NCBI GenBank assembly: GCA_017886205.1
Contig: JAFNEO010000023.1
Coordinates: 1-64,000 of the forward strand
Length of the DNA stretch: 64,000 bases
Reading direction: 5' to 3'
From: Candidatus Aminicenantota bacterium
GTDB lineage: Bacteria > Acidobacteriota > Aminicenantia > Aminicenantales > UBA8522
This document shows, piece after piece, positions 33,755 through 42,195 of this stretch. The notes beneath the pieces are model-generated. The model searched no databases, had not been told where the DNA came from, and worked only from the letters and a program-made list of their open reading frames with translations. The translations under genes and the position numbers were made by a program. Positions within the stretch are counted from its first letter, which is position 1; each line of letters starts with the position of its first letter.

Positions 33755-34603
33755 TCATCTCTTCTGGAGCTTCTTGAGCTGTTCCGTGGCCCTATCGACG
33801 GCCTTCCGGATCTCGGCGTTATCAGGATCGAATTGCAGCAGTCCCTGCCAGATGGCGATGGCCTCCTTAAGGTTTCCCTTCCTGTACTGGTCCAGGCCTT
33901 CCCGCGTGAGCTGGGTACGGCAGTGCTTCACGCCCTCGTCTGCGTCATTCCGGGAGAACGAGAGAGAGAGACTGACCCGCTGGGCCATCGAGTACTCTCG
34001 CCAGAGGGCGGCGTACCCTTTGCCGGCGGCGACGAAATCTTTTCTGGCGAGAGCCTTATCGACCGAACTCTTGAGTTCTTCCATAATTCGCCGCAGGGCG
34101 GCGGATTGAGCCGGACGCCGGAGGACTTCCTGCGGTAGGCCCTTGAAGCTGTCCAACGCTCTCAGGTAGTCGCCCGCGGCGAGAGCCTGGCGGGCCCGCC
34201 GCTCGCTCAGATGCTCTTGACATTCCAGGAGGCGCCGGCTCAGAGGCTCCGGCCCGAACGTGAGCGGCTTCTCAAACTCTGCGAAGCGATGGAGATTTGC
34301 GAGCAGGAGCGAGTAAGTCTTCTCGGCGGCGGCGAAGTCCTTCTCCTCGAACCACCTGTCGGCCTGGACCTTGGTTTTTTCGACGGCCGCTCTGTATTCT
34401 CTCAACACATCCCTGTCGCCCGGATAGCTCTCGACGAGCGCCGCATAGGAAACCAAGGCTCCCTGAAAATCGCCCAAGGCGAGGCGTTGCTGAGCTTGCG
34501 CCATGTCCGGGCGGAGGCCGGGTCTTTTAGGAGGACCGCAGGAAAAAAGGAGGAGCCCGGCCGCGGCGGCGGCCAGGAGCGCTTTGACGAGGCCGGCTTT
34601 CAT
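33755..34603 (-). CDS. TPR-repeat lipoprotein
   Basis: The lipobox LLLFSC follows a short signal. The mature protein is helical with TPR-like units (AQQRLALGDFQGALVSYAALVESYPGD, ALAAGDYLRALDSFKGLP, QYRKGNLKEAIAIWQGLLQFDPDNAEI). Such proteins act as periplasmic or membrane-attached scaffolds. Its specific partner is unknown. It starts three bases after the HD-GYP gene's stop and ends 16 bases before the URO-D-like gene starts, so it is embedded in the same transcript. Confidence 0.75.
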   Translation of the reverse strand: MKAGLVKALLAAAAAGLLLFSCGPPKRPGLRPDMAQAQQRLALGDFQGALVSYAALVESYPGDRDVLREYRAAVEKTKVQADRWFEEKDFAAAEKTYSLLLANLHRFAEFEKPLTFGPEPLSRRLLECQEHLSERRARQALAAGDYLRALDSFKGLPQEVLRRPAQSAALRRIMEELKSSVDKALARKDFVAAGKGYAALWREYSMAQRVSLSLSFSRNDADEGVKHCRTQLTREGLDQYRKGNLKEAIAIWQGLLQFDPDNAEIRKAVDRATEQLKKLQKR

Positions 34604-34606
34604 CCG

Positions 34607-35974
34607 CTATTCCCCTGGTTTATTAGCGGGGTCGGCCGTCTTTCTTTTCAATAGGACAACGAACCGGACTGCCAGCTCCGGATCAAACTGCTTTCCGGCT
34701 AGCCCGGCGATCTCGGCCTGAGCTTCCTCATTGTTGAGAGCGTCGCGATACGGCCTGTCCGAAGTCATGGCGTCGTACGTATCGGCCAGGGAGACGATGG
34801 CTGCGGCCAGGGGGATCTTGTTGCCGCTCAACCCGTCCGGATAGCCGGTGCCGTCATACCATTCATGGTGGTGACGGACGGCCGGAATATACTTCAGCAG
34901 CGACCGGGCCTTGGACAGGATCTCGGTGCCGTATTCGGTGTGTCTCATCATCTCCCGCTTTTCGGGCGTGTCGAGCTTGCCCTTTTTAAGGAGTATGGAA
35001 TCGGGGATCTTGATCTTCCCGACGTCATGGAACAGGCAGGCGATTTCGAGATCCTCGAGCTGAGCAGGGTCGAGGCCGAGCTCCCGGCCGAGCTCCAGCG
35101 TGAGCTGGGCGACCCGAGTCGAATGGCCAAGAGTATAGTTGTCCCTGGCGTCGATGACCGCGGCCAGCACCCGGACCGTCGAGACGTATGCCTCTTCCAA
35201 ATCCTGGGCGTATCGACTTAGGGTCTCTTTCTGGGTGGTGATCAGCGCCGTCATATCGTTGAAGCTCTCGGTCAGCCGGCCGAGCTCGTCTTGGGAATAA
35301 ACGCGCAGCGGCCGTCTCCGCTTGCCATCCTTGAGCTCGGTCACACCGACCGAAAGCTCCCGGACGGGCTTGGTCAAAAACGAGGTCAGCAGAACGCTGC
35401 TCGCGACGCCGGCAAGGAGGAGAAAGCCGAAGACCGCGAGGATTTTGTCCCGGGTTTCCTTCCGGGCTTCGACCAGGGCAGCCTTATTGACGGCCAGGAC
35501 GACCGAGCCGAGGGGCTTTTCTAGGAAAGTGATGGGGGTCCGGACCTCGATCAGCCCGTGGACCGGGCCCGGAATCTCGCTGACCGTCGTCCCGTCCTCG
35601 GCCTTTCGCAGCAGTTCTCCGGCGGTCGGCCGGAACGGCTCGCCCGTTCTTTTCGTGTCGCTGTGCACCAGAATCTCGCCCTCCAAGTTGACGATGAACA
35701 TGTCCACGATATCAGGGCTGGAGGCCTTGATCCTGTAAACGATGTTGTCGAGTCCGAGAAGATCTTGGGAGATGAGGGAGTAGCCGGCCGTAGAAGCGGT
35801 GCCCCGGCAGAGGGTTTCGGCTCGCTTGATGACTTCGTTGAGGATGCGCCGGTTCATGATCCGCAGAGTAATGAGGGAGAAGGCGAGGGTGGTCGAGATC
35901 AGGAGAAGGAGGACGAATAGACAGGCCTTGACCCGGATCTTTCTAAAGGGCGCGAGGATGTTTTCGTTGGTCAT
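34607..35974 (-). CDS. HD-GYP sensor protein (probable cyclic di-GMP phosphodiesterase)
   Basis: The protein has TM1 near the N-terminus, an extracytoplasmic sensor region of about 125 residues, TM2, and a HAMP linker (TELKDGKRRRPLRVYSQDELGRLTESFNDM). The C-terminal HD-GYP domain has HSTRVAQLTLELGRE, the metal-binding CLFHDVGKIKIPD, MRHTEYG, VRHHHEWYDGTGYPDGLSG and LADTYDAMTSDRPYR. All expected catalytic motifs are present. It should hydrolyse cyclic di-GMP in response to an envelope signal. A longer in-frame start lacks support; 35974 has GGAG upstream. Confidence 0.88.
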   Translation of the reverse strand: MTNENILAPFRKIRVKACLFVLLLLISTTLAFSLITLRIMNRRILNEVIKRAETLCRGTASTAGYSLISQDLLGLDNIVYRIKASSPDIVDMFIVNLEGEILVHSDTKRTGEPFRPTAGELLRKAEDGTTVSEIPGPVHGLIEVRTPITFLEKPLGSVVLAVNKAALVEARKETRDKILAVFGFLLLAGVASSVLLTSFLTKPVRELSVGVTELKDGKRRRPLRVYSQDELGRLTESFNDMTALITTQKETLSRYAQDLEEAYVSTVRVLAAVIDARDNYTLGHSTRVAQLTLELGRELGLDPAQLEDLEIACLFHDVGKIKIPDSILLKKGKLDTPEKREMMRHTEYGTEILSKARSLLKYIPAVRHHHEWYDGTGYPDGLSGNKIPLAAAIVSLADTYDAMTSDRPYRDALNNEEAQAEIAGLAGKQFDPELAVRFVVLLKRKTADPANKPGE

Positions 35975-36115
35975 CCCGACTCCGCGTGGACATATAATTG
36001 AGTCGTTTATGAAGGATAGAAGTATCAATCGTAGCAGAGAAATCGGGGGATTTCAAGGCGGTCAGGGCGTCTGCCCTTGGGTTTTATCCCAGGTTCCGCC
36101 GGAATCGACGTATCT

Positions 36116-37054
36116 TTAGCAGATCAAGCGGAGGGCCTGGGGCACGGTACGGACCAGGATGTTCTTGAATAGCAGGGGAGTCCTGCCTCCCCCGATGACC
36201 TCGCCGTCCACCTGGACTTCGAATCCATGCTCCGCCGATATTTCGAAGGCCGGCGCGCGCAGGAATTCGACCTCCGGAGCGCCGACGTGCCTTCCTTTGC
36301 GGGCCAAGAAGGCCAGGTGGGCTAAGCGGAGGAACGAACATTCTCCGATAAGGCAACCGTCCAGCCGGCCATCGTCCGGCCGGGCCGAGGGGCTGAGCGT
36401 CCTCCCGGTGGCCCAGAAACGGATGTTGCTGAAATTGGCCACGACATAGCAGCCGTCCCTTCTTTGCCCATCCGCCAGGACGGTCAGATGAAGAGGGACC
36501 TCCTTTCGTCTATAGGAGCGAAGGATTCCCAGGGTTCCAGCCAGGCTCTGGAAGGCAGCCAGACGAGGCCGTTTACCGGAGATTTCCTCAACATACCTGT
36601 TGACAAGGGCGCCCAGACCTATATTCGCCTGCCCGATGAAGTACTTGAGGATCTTTCCGTCGTGTTCGATGGAACCCAGGTCGATCGGTCTGGTTCTCCC
36701 CCTCTTCAAAGCCTGGCAGGCCTTCTCCAGGCCATGGAGGTCGAATTCCCTGGCCACGTCGTTCGAGGAGCCCAGGGCGATCAGGCCGAAGTCCACATTC
36801 GCGCCCGACCGAGCGATCTCGTCGATCATGATTTGAAAGGTCGAGTCCCCCCCTGCTCCCGCCAGGGCCCTATACCGGCCGGCGCACTCTCGGGTTAAGG
36901 CCCTTAGGTTTTCTTCGCTGGCGGTGACCATGAGGTCGAAGGGGACCTCCCATTCTTTGAGAAGACGCTCCAACCGATTCCTTTTCTTCAGAGCCTTCCC
37001 CTTCCCGGCCGACGGGTTGAAGAGGATGGCGATCCTATCTTTGGGGACGGTCAA
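36116..37054 (-). CDS. Diacylglycerol kinase-family lipid kinase
   Basis: The N-terminal domain carries the AILFNPSAGKGKALKKRNRLERLL opening, and LAGAGGDSTFQIM replaces the usual GGDGTxxE ATP-binding motif, with Ser in place of the second Gly. IALGSSNDVAREFDL and the C-terminal PDDGRLDGCLI and FEVQVDGEVI segments fit the DagK/YegS fold. It probably phosphorylates a membrane lipid; the altered motif leaves activity open. It starts 10 bases after htrA, so the two are likely co-transcribed. Confidence 0.82.
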   Translation of the reverse strand: MTVPKDRIAILFNPSAGKGKALKKRNRLERLLKEWEVPFDLMVTASEENLRALTRECAGRYRALAGAGGDSTFQIMIDEIARSGANVDFGLIALGSSNDVAREFDLHGLEKACQALKRGRTRPIDLGSIEHDGKILKYFIGQANIGLGALVNRYVEEISGKRPRLAAFQSLAGTLGILRSYRRKEVPLHLTVLADGQRRDGCYVVANFSNIRFWATGRTLSPSARPDDGRLDGCLIGECSFLRLAHLAFLARKGRHVGAPEVEFLRAPAFEISAEHGFEVQVDGEVIGGGRTPLLFKNILVRTVPQALRLIC

Positions 37055-37064
37055 GGGCTGGGCC

Positions 37065-38207
37065 TTACACTTCCTGAAGCCGCACAGTCAGGGTTCTTTT
37101 CCGGCCTCCCCTGATGATTTCCACGCGGACCTCATCGCCGACGTTATAGCGCTCGAGGGTTCTGTAGAGATCATCCGAGGTCTTGATGCTTTGGCCTTCG
37201 ATGGCCACGATGACGTCGCCCAAGACGACATTGCCCTCGCGGTCGTAGCGGGTCGGCATCATCCCCGCACTGGCCGCCGCGCCCCGTAGATCGACGTCGA
37301 GGATGAGAACGCCTTCTTCGATCCCGACTTGCCTGGCGACCGAGTCCTCCACCACCTGGACCCCGAGCCCCGGCTGGATGACCTTGCCGAAGGCGATGAG
37401 CTGAGGGATGATCCTGTTCACGGTGTCGATGGGAACGGCAAACCCGACGCCGGCATAGGCGCCGGAAGGACTGTAGATGGCTGTATTGACCCCGATCGAC
37501 CGGCCGGCGCTGTCCAGCAGGGGCCCTCCCGAATTGCCGGGGTTGATGGCCGCATCGGTCTGGATGACACCCTGGATCGGCCGGCGGGTTAAGGATTCGA
37601 TCTCCCGGCCCAAGGCGCTGATGATCCCGGTGGTTAAAGTCTGGTCAAGGCCGAAAGGGTTGCCGATGGCATAGACAGACTGCCCGACTTTGAGGTCAGA
37701 GGACGTTCCGATGCTTATCGGCGGCAGCTTTTCCCTCGGCGCCTTGATCCTGAGGACAGCGAGGTCCTTATCCGGCGCGACGCCGACCACCTCGGCCTTG
37801 AAGATGGAACTGTCGGAGAGAGTCACCTGGACGTTTTGCGCCTCGTAGACGACATGGAAATTGGTCACGATATGTCCGGCGTCGTCCCAGATAAATCCGG
37901 AGCCCGTGCCCTGGGGGATCTCGAAGACCTTGAGGGTGAAAAAGTCCGTTCGCGAAACCAGCGTGGTGATGTAGACGACTGAGGCTCTGGCCTCTTGGAA
38001 TATGGAAATGGCTCTTTGTTCCTCCGGGAGCAGCGGTCCCCGGGCGGCGACCGGCCGGGAGGGGAGCGGTTTTTCTCGCGTTTGAGAGGACAGAAGGGGA
38101 GGGGAGGCCAGGATCAATAGCGCTGGCAAGAACAGGGAGGCGATATCCGTCCATTTTGGCTTGAACCGACAAAATAGCCCCTGAGCTGGGGTCGGTTTGG
38201 TATTCAT
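37065..38207 (-). CDS. HtrA/DegP-type periplasmic serine protease
   Basis: An N-terminal hydrophobic segment (IASLFLPALLILAS) exports or anchors the protein. The trypsin-like domain has its triad at His118 (TNFHVV), Asp148 (DKDLAVL) and Ser226 (GNSGGPLL). A single PDZ domain follows (QPGLGVQVVEDSVARQVGIEEGVLI). At 380 residues with one PDZ it is DegS-like in layout. It degrades or processes misfolded envelope proteins. A near-consensus promoter and an AAGGAG site precede it. The lipid-kinase gene follows. Confidence 0.88.
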   Translation of the reverse strand: MNTKPTPAQGLFCRFKPKWTDIASLFLPALLILASPPLLSSQTREKPLPSRPVAARGPLLPEEQRAISIFQEARASVVYITTLVSRTDFFTLKVFEIPQGTGSGFIWDDAGHIVTNFHVVYEAQNVQVTLSDSSIFKAEVVGVAPDKDLAVLRIKAPREKLPPISIGTSSDLKVGQSVYAIGNPFGLDQTLTTGIISALGREIESLTRRPIQGVIQTDAAINPGNSGGPLLDSAGRSIGVNTAIYSPSGAYAGVGFAVPIDTVNRIIPQLIAFGKVIQPGLGVQVVEDSVARQVGIEEGVLILDVDLRGAAASAGMMPTRYDREGNVVLGDVIVAIEGQSIKTSDDLYRTLERYNVGDEVRVEIIRGGRKRTLTVRLQEV

Positions 38208-38266
38208 GGTTTTTCACTCCTTCTTGGGACGGCTTATCTCGGCAGCCTCTCCCTGCCTCGATACAA

Positions 38267-38295
38267 AGTATAGGTTCCGCCTGGAGACGAGTCAA
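38267..38295 (-). promoter_or_regulatory. Sigma-70-like promoter of the htrA-type gene
   Basis: Read on the minus strand, TTGACT (38295-38290), a 17-base spacer and TATACT (38272-38267) form a near-consensus promoter. The protease ATG lies 59 bases downstream. Confidence 0.65.
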
Positions 38296-38332
38296 GAAAG
38301 AGGGAAAGCTCCGCGCCTTTCGTCCGGCGGCC

Positions 38333-38362
38333 TTGTCGCCGCCTCGCCGGAAGAAGTACAAT
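38333..38362 (+). promoter_or_regulatory. Promoter of the AhpD-like gene
   Basis: TTGTCG (38333-38338), an 18-base spacer and TACAAT (38357-38362) precede the gene by 43 bases. The gene has a strong GGAGGAGGTGAG Shine-Dalgarno. Confidence 0.5.
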
Positions 38363-38405
38363 AGCGGCTTGAGAGCCGATTGGACATTTCGGAGGAGGTG
38401 AGCTT

Positions 38406-38750
38406 ATGTCATCGCGGCTGGAACAATTCCGCCTCTACCGTGAAAAAATGAACGAGAAGATCCTGGCCGGCGAGCACCTGGGGATCAAGCGCTTCTTTAA
38501 CCTGGATGCTGCGGCCTATCGGGACGGCGCCCTGCCCGAAAAGACGAAGGAGCTCCTCGGACTGGTCGCCTCAACGGTGCTCCGCTGCAACGACTGCATC
38601 GATTACCATCTGATCCAGTCTGTTGCTGCGGGGTACAGCGATGAAGAACTCCATGACGCCCTCAACATCGCCCTGATCGTCGGCGGGAGCATCGTCATCC
38701 CACATCTGCGCCACGCCTACGAGACGATCGAGCTGCTGAGAGCGGAGTAG
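38406..38750 (+). CDS. AhpD/carboxymuconolactone decarboxylase-family protein
   Basis: This small helical protein of 114 residues has the AhpD-type redox site RCNDCIDYH, in which CxxC and a following His act as in alkylhydroperoxidase D. The downstream LIVGGSIVIPHLRHAYETIELL helix is typical of the family. It probably reduces peroxides or disulfides in the cytoplasm. No AhpC partner is adjacent. It has its own promoter and lies between the divergent htrA gene and a GH28 gene with a separate promoter. Confidence 0.82.
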   Translation: MSSRLEQFRLYREKMNEKILAGEHLGIKRFFNLDAAAYRDGALPEKTKELLGLVASTVLRCNDCIDYHLIQSVAAGYSDEELHDALNIALIVGGSIVIPHLRHAYETIELLRAE

Positions 38751-38761
38751 TCCGTCCAAGC

Positions 38762-38789
38762 TTGTGTTTATAGAAGAAAGACTTACAAT
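38762..38789 (+). promoter_or_regulatory. Promoter of the GH28 gene
   Basis: TTGTGT (38762-38767), a 16-base spacer and TACAAT (38784-38789) stand 42 bases before the start codon, just after the AhpD-like gene ends. Confidence 0.45.
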
Positions 38790-38831
38790 AATCGCTCAAA
38801 CCGACGGCTTTCGTCCAAAGGAGATGAGGAG

Positions 38832-40478
38832 ATGAGAAGAAGCCTCCGGATTGCAGCCGGCATTATGTTGGGATTCTCGATAATGGTTTCGGCCATCCCT
38901 TCCGTCCGGGCTCAAGACACCTCCCCCCGCCGAGGACTCACGGTTTTCAACGTCAAGGACTTCGGGGCCACGGGCATCAAGACGGATAAGGCCCGTGAGG
39001 CCATCCAGAGGGCGGTGGACGCCTGTGCTGAAGCCGGGGGAGGGATGGTCTACCTTCCACCCGGAGAGTACATATCCGGGACCATCCATCTCCGCGGCCA
39101 CGTGCGCTTCTACATCGAAGCGGGGGCGACACTTTTCGCCTCCCGTGAGAAGCAAGACTACGACAAGGAGGCGCTTTTCTACGGCGAGGACCTCGTCAAC
39201 ATCACGATCGAGGGGAGGGGATTGGTGGATGGCCAGTCCGAGTACGAATGGCGCCTCAATGACCTCGACGACCGCTTCATCCGTGACAACCAACTGCTGA
39301 TGGAGGCGGCTGGCAAACCGCTCCTACGGTCATTCCCGAAGCCAAACGCCCTGCCCAAGATGGTGCTCCTGCTGCGCTGCAAGGACGTCCGCATCGCCGG
39401 CCTCAGCTTCATGCATTCGCCGAGCTGGACGATCCATCCCTACGGCTGCGAGCGCATGGTCATCGACGGCGTCTATATCTACAGCAGTCTGAAGGAGGCG
39501 GTCTGGGCCGACGGCATCGACCCCGACGGCTGCAAGGACCTGCGGATCTCAAACTGCACCATCGAGACCGGCGATGACGCCATCGTCTTCTACTCCATGA
39601 ACTGGTTTGGCCCGGCGCTGCCCTGTGAGAACATCACCATCACCAACTGCCGGCTGTCCTCGGCCTCATCGGCCCTCAAGTTTTGCGACGGCAACATGAA
39701 CTGCGTGCGCCGGGTGACGGTTTCGAACTGCGTCATCACCGACTCGAACCGCGGCCTCGCCTTCATGGTCTTTGACGGCGGGTACGTCAGCGATGTCGTC
39801 ATCTCCGACGTCACCATCGACTGCGTCCGGCACGACTGGTTTTGGTGGGGGGACGGCGATCCTTTCCATTTCAACGTCAAGAGGCGCAGCGAGGTCCATC
39901 CCCAGGTGAAATGGGAAAACGAGCCGCCGGCCGGCTCTATCCGCAACATCAAGCTCCAGAACATCGTTGCCCGCGGCAAAGGGTCGAGCTTGATCAACGG
40001 CCACCCGATGAGCTGGCTGGACGGCGTCTCCCTGGAAAACATCAAGCTCTTCCTGGCCGACGACCCCGGGGCACCCATCCAGAAGGTCGAGCATGCCCTG
40101 AAGTTCCGCTGGGTTCGCAATCTCAAGATCCGCGGGCTGGAAGTCATCTGGGAGAAGCCGGAGTCGGAGCGCTGGGAGAGCGCCCTCTATTTCGAGGATG
40201 TCAAGGACCTCGAGGTGGCGGAGTTCTCAGGCCGGCAGGGACTGCTGGGAGCGGCCGATCCGGCCGTCTGTCTCAACCAAGTAGAGGAGGCCCGTTTCCG
40301 GCGGAACCGGGCGTCTGTCGGGACCGAGGTGTTTCTTGATATCCGGGGTGAGCGCAGCCGCGCCATCTATCTTCTCGACAACGACCTACTTGAAGCCCGC
40401 GTTTCCTACCGGGTGGCGCCGGAAGTCAAGCCTGAAGAAATAAAGCCCCAGGGCAATCTTGAGAAGGCGGGGCGGTGA
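38832..40478 (+). CDS. GH28 polygalacturonase-like glycosidase
   Basis: A signal peptide ends near SVRAQ. The mature protein is a right-handed beta-helix: FNVKDFGATGIKTDKAREAIQRAVDAC at the start, then VWADGIDPDGCKDLRI and CTIETGDDAIVFYS, the two Asp motifs expected for GH28 catalysis. Further beta-helix coils follow (ITNCRLSSASSALKF, VSNCVITDSNRGLAF). At 548 residues it has a C-terminal extension beyond the core. It likely hydrolyses pectin-type or related uronide or rhamnogalacturonan chains; the exact linkage cannot be told. The Shine-Dalgarno is AAAGGAGATGAGGAG. Confidence 0.82.
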   Translation: MRRSLRIAAGIMLGFSIMVSAIPSVRAQDTSPRRGLTVFNVKDFGATGIKTDKAREAIQRAVDACAEAGGGMVYLPPGEYISGTIHLRGHVRFYIEAGATLFASREKQDYDKEALFYGEDLVNITIEGRGLVDGQSEYEWRLNDLDDRFIRDNQLLMEAAGKPLLRSFPKPNALPKMVLLLRCKDVRIAGLSFMHSPSWTIHPYGCERMVIDGVYIYSSLKEAVWADGIDPDGCKDLRISNCTIETGDDAIVFYSMNWFGPALPCENITITNCRLSSASSALKFCDGNMNCVRRVTVSNCVITDSNRGLAFMVFDGGYVSDVVISDVTIDCVRHDWFWWGDGDPFHFNVKRRSEVHPQVKWENEPPAGSIRNIKLQNIVARGKGSSLINGHPMSWLDGVSLENIKLFLADDPGAPIQKVEHALKFRWVRNLKIRGLEVIWEKPESERWESALYFEDVKDLEVAEFSGRQGLLGAADPAVCLNQVEEARFRRNRASVGTEVFLDIRGERSRAIYLLDNDLLEARVSYRVAPEVKPEEIKPQGNLEKAGR

Positions 40479-40536
40479 GCCAAGTGCCGGGGGAATTGCC
40501 GAAGGGCCATCTCTTAATGGTTGCCGTGAGCCGGGA

Positions 40537-40878
40537 TCAGGCAAAACTCTGGAGCGCTTTCTCGTTGCTGTCGAAGATCTCTAGAATCCGGGTCAGCCCG
40601 GAATAGTGGAAAATGAGCCAGATTTTGGGGGACAGGCAGGCCAGCTTTAACCGGCCCTTCTTTTCCTTGACCGCCAGGTAAGAGGCGACGATATCGCCGA
40701 TCCCGTAGCTGTCGATGAAGTCCACTTTGGCGAAGTTGAGCAGAATGTCGGATTTCCCCTCGGCGAGCTGTTCAACCACCTGCCTGTGAAGGGCCGGAGT
40801 GAAATCATCGCTAAGCCTGATCTCACCGGCCAGCTCGACAACGATGATGCCGTCCTTTTCGCGGACCTTTATAGACAT
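40537..40878 (-). CDS. STAS-domain anti-sigma factor antagonist-like protein
   Basis: This single-domain protein of 113 residues opens KVREKDGIIVVELAGEIRL and contains the switch segment VDFIDSYGIGDIVASYLA. The Ser following Asp in that segment is the position phosphorylated in SpoIIAA/RsbV. It would bind an anti-sigma kinase when unphosphorylated. No kinase gene is nearby. The SpoIIE-type phosphatase at 17-18.5 kb could act on it, but the two genes are 22 kb apart. Start 40878 is preferred to a longer form lacking a STAS-like extension. Confidence 0.82.
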   Translation of the reverse strand: MSIKVREKDGIIVVELAGEIRLSDDFTPALHRQVVEQLAEGKSDILLNFAKVDFIDSYGIGDIVASYLAVKEKKGRLKLACLSPKIWLIFHYSGLTRILEIFDSNEKALQSFA

Positions 40879-41000
40879 CGCTGCCCTTTCTTCCCGACCT
40901 CCAGTATTCCGTGCATCCCGAGTATCCAAGGCTGCCTGCCATCCATTATGTCGGAATCAGGCTTCGTTTGACAAGAGATTTGTTGTTCGTTTTTATCCGA

Positions 41001-41522
41001 CTATTTGATAAGGGTGAAGGTGGCGCAAGCCGAGTCGGGCTTGAAGTCCAAAAGGTCGTCCGTGTATTGTTTGACGCAGAGCTGACTCTGTTGACCGTTG
41101 CCGTAATCTGTCCCTGTCACCCTAAACCTGATCTCGGCCAGTGATCCTTGGCTGGCGACGGGGATCGGCGTTCCTCCCCCTAAGAAACCCCCGACCCTCA
41201 AGCTGCCCGTGCCGACTTCGCTCCCATCGACCGCCGCCCAGCCCCCAGTGAGAGTGCCTTTGCGCACTTCCTGGAACTGGAACATCCGGGAGTCGAAAGT
41301 CACGTCCAGGCCGAAAACGCGGATCTCCTTTTCATTCGCCTTGATGAAAACGGACACGGATACGACGGCGTCTGCGGCCGCGGAAATGGGATTGCAGACG
41401 AGGACGATGGTCGGCTCGTCGACTTCGAAAGTCGCTGTTGCCGGGCCTTTTTTGCAGCCGGAGCGGCCGATCAGAAGACAGGAGAGGAGGACCATTCCGA
41501 ATGCGGCCCTAAAGATGGTCAT
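41001..41522 (-). CDS. Cohesin-like domain lipoprotein
   Basis: A short signal with Cys in LIGRSGCKKG suggests a lipoprotein. The rest has the pattern of a cohesin/carbohydrate-binding jelly-roll: VVSVSVFIKANEKEIRVFGLDVTFD, MFQFQEVRKGTLTGGW, SLRVGGFLGG and SLAEIRFRVTG. Cohesin-type domains bind dockerins in cellulosomes, but isolated ones in other bacteria have unknown partners; no dockerin was seen here. A TATAAT lies 15 bases upstream of the ATG (41543-41538, minus strand). Confidence 0.6.
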   Translation of the reverse strand: MTIFRAAFGMVLLSCLLIGRSGCKKGPATATFEVDEPTIVLVCNPISAAADAVVSVSVFIKANEKEIRVFGLDVTFDSRMFQFQEVRKGTLTGGWAAVDGSEVGTGSLRVGGFLGGGTPIPVASQGSLAEIRFRVTGTDYGNGQQSQLCVKQYTDDLLDFKPDSACATFTLIK

Positions 41523-41657
41523 TGGCGGCACCTTACTATTATATCCATTATTTAGTCGCCTGGGAAGATTAGGGGAACGTCCCCTCTGTAGGCGCCGCTC
41601 CTCCGCCTTTACAATAGTAGGGACCTGCATTATGATAGGAATGAAAAAGGAAGATCC

Positions 41658-42185
41658 ATGATCCGTTCCACAACCATTATCTGTGTTCGCCATAACGGCC
41701 GCCTCGCCATGGCGGGGGACGGCCAGGTCTCCATGGGCCAGACCATCCTCAAGCAGACGGCCAGGAAGATCCGCCGTCTGCATAAAGACAAGGTAATGGC
41801 GGGGTTCGCCGGGTCCACCTCGGACGCCTTTGCCCTGTTCTCCCGGTTCGAAATCAAGCTCGAAGAGCACCGGGGCAACCTTTCCCGGGCGGCCATCGAG
41901 CTGGCCAAAGACTGGCGCCTAGACAAGGCTCTGCGTCAACTCGAAGCCCTGCTCATCGTGGCCGACAAGGACAGCGCCTTCCTCATCTCGGGCACCGGCG
42001 ATGTCGTCGAGCCGGACGACGGGATCATCGCTATCGGCTCGGGCGGGCCCTATGCCTTGGCCGCGGCCCGTGCCCTGATCCGGCACACCGGCCTCTCGGC
42101 CAAGGAGATCGCCCTCGAGGCGCTCCTGATCAGCGCCGGGATCTGCGTTTACACCAACGACCAGGTCACCGTCGAGGAACTGTGA
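41658..42185 (+). CDS. hslV: ATP-dependent protease peptidase subunit HslV
   Basis: HslV forms the proteolytic dodecamer of the HslUV protease. The catalytic N-terminal Thr would be Thr5 in [15 protein letters not shown], after removal of a four-residue propeptide. [14 protein letters not shown] and [17 protein letters not shown] are family motifs, as is [20 protein letters not shown]. The 175-residue length is normal. hslU starts 10 bases downstream. The gene has a TACAAT at 41610-41615 upstream. Confidence 0.92.
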   Translation: MIRSTTIICVRHNGRLAMAGDGQVSMGQTILKQTARKIRRLHKDKVMAGFAGSTSDAFALFSRFEIKLEEHRGNLSRAAIELAKDWRLDKALRQLEALLIVADKDSAFLISGTGDVVEPDDGIIAIGSGGPYALAAARALIRHTGLSAKEIALEALLISAGICVYTNDQVTVEEL

Positions 42186-42195
42186 GAAAGTCACC

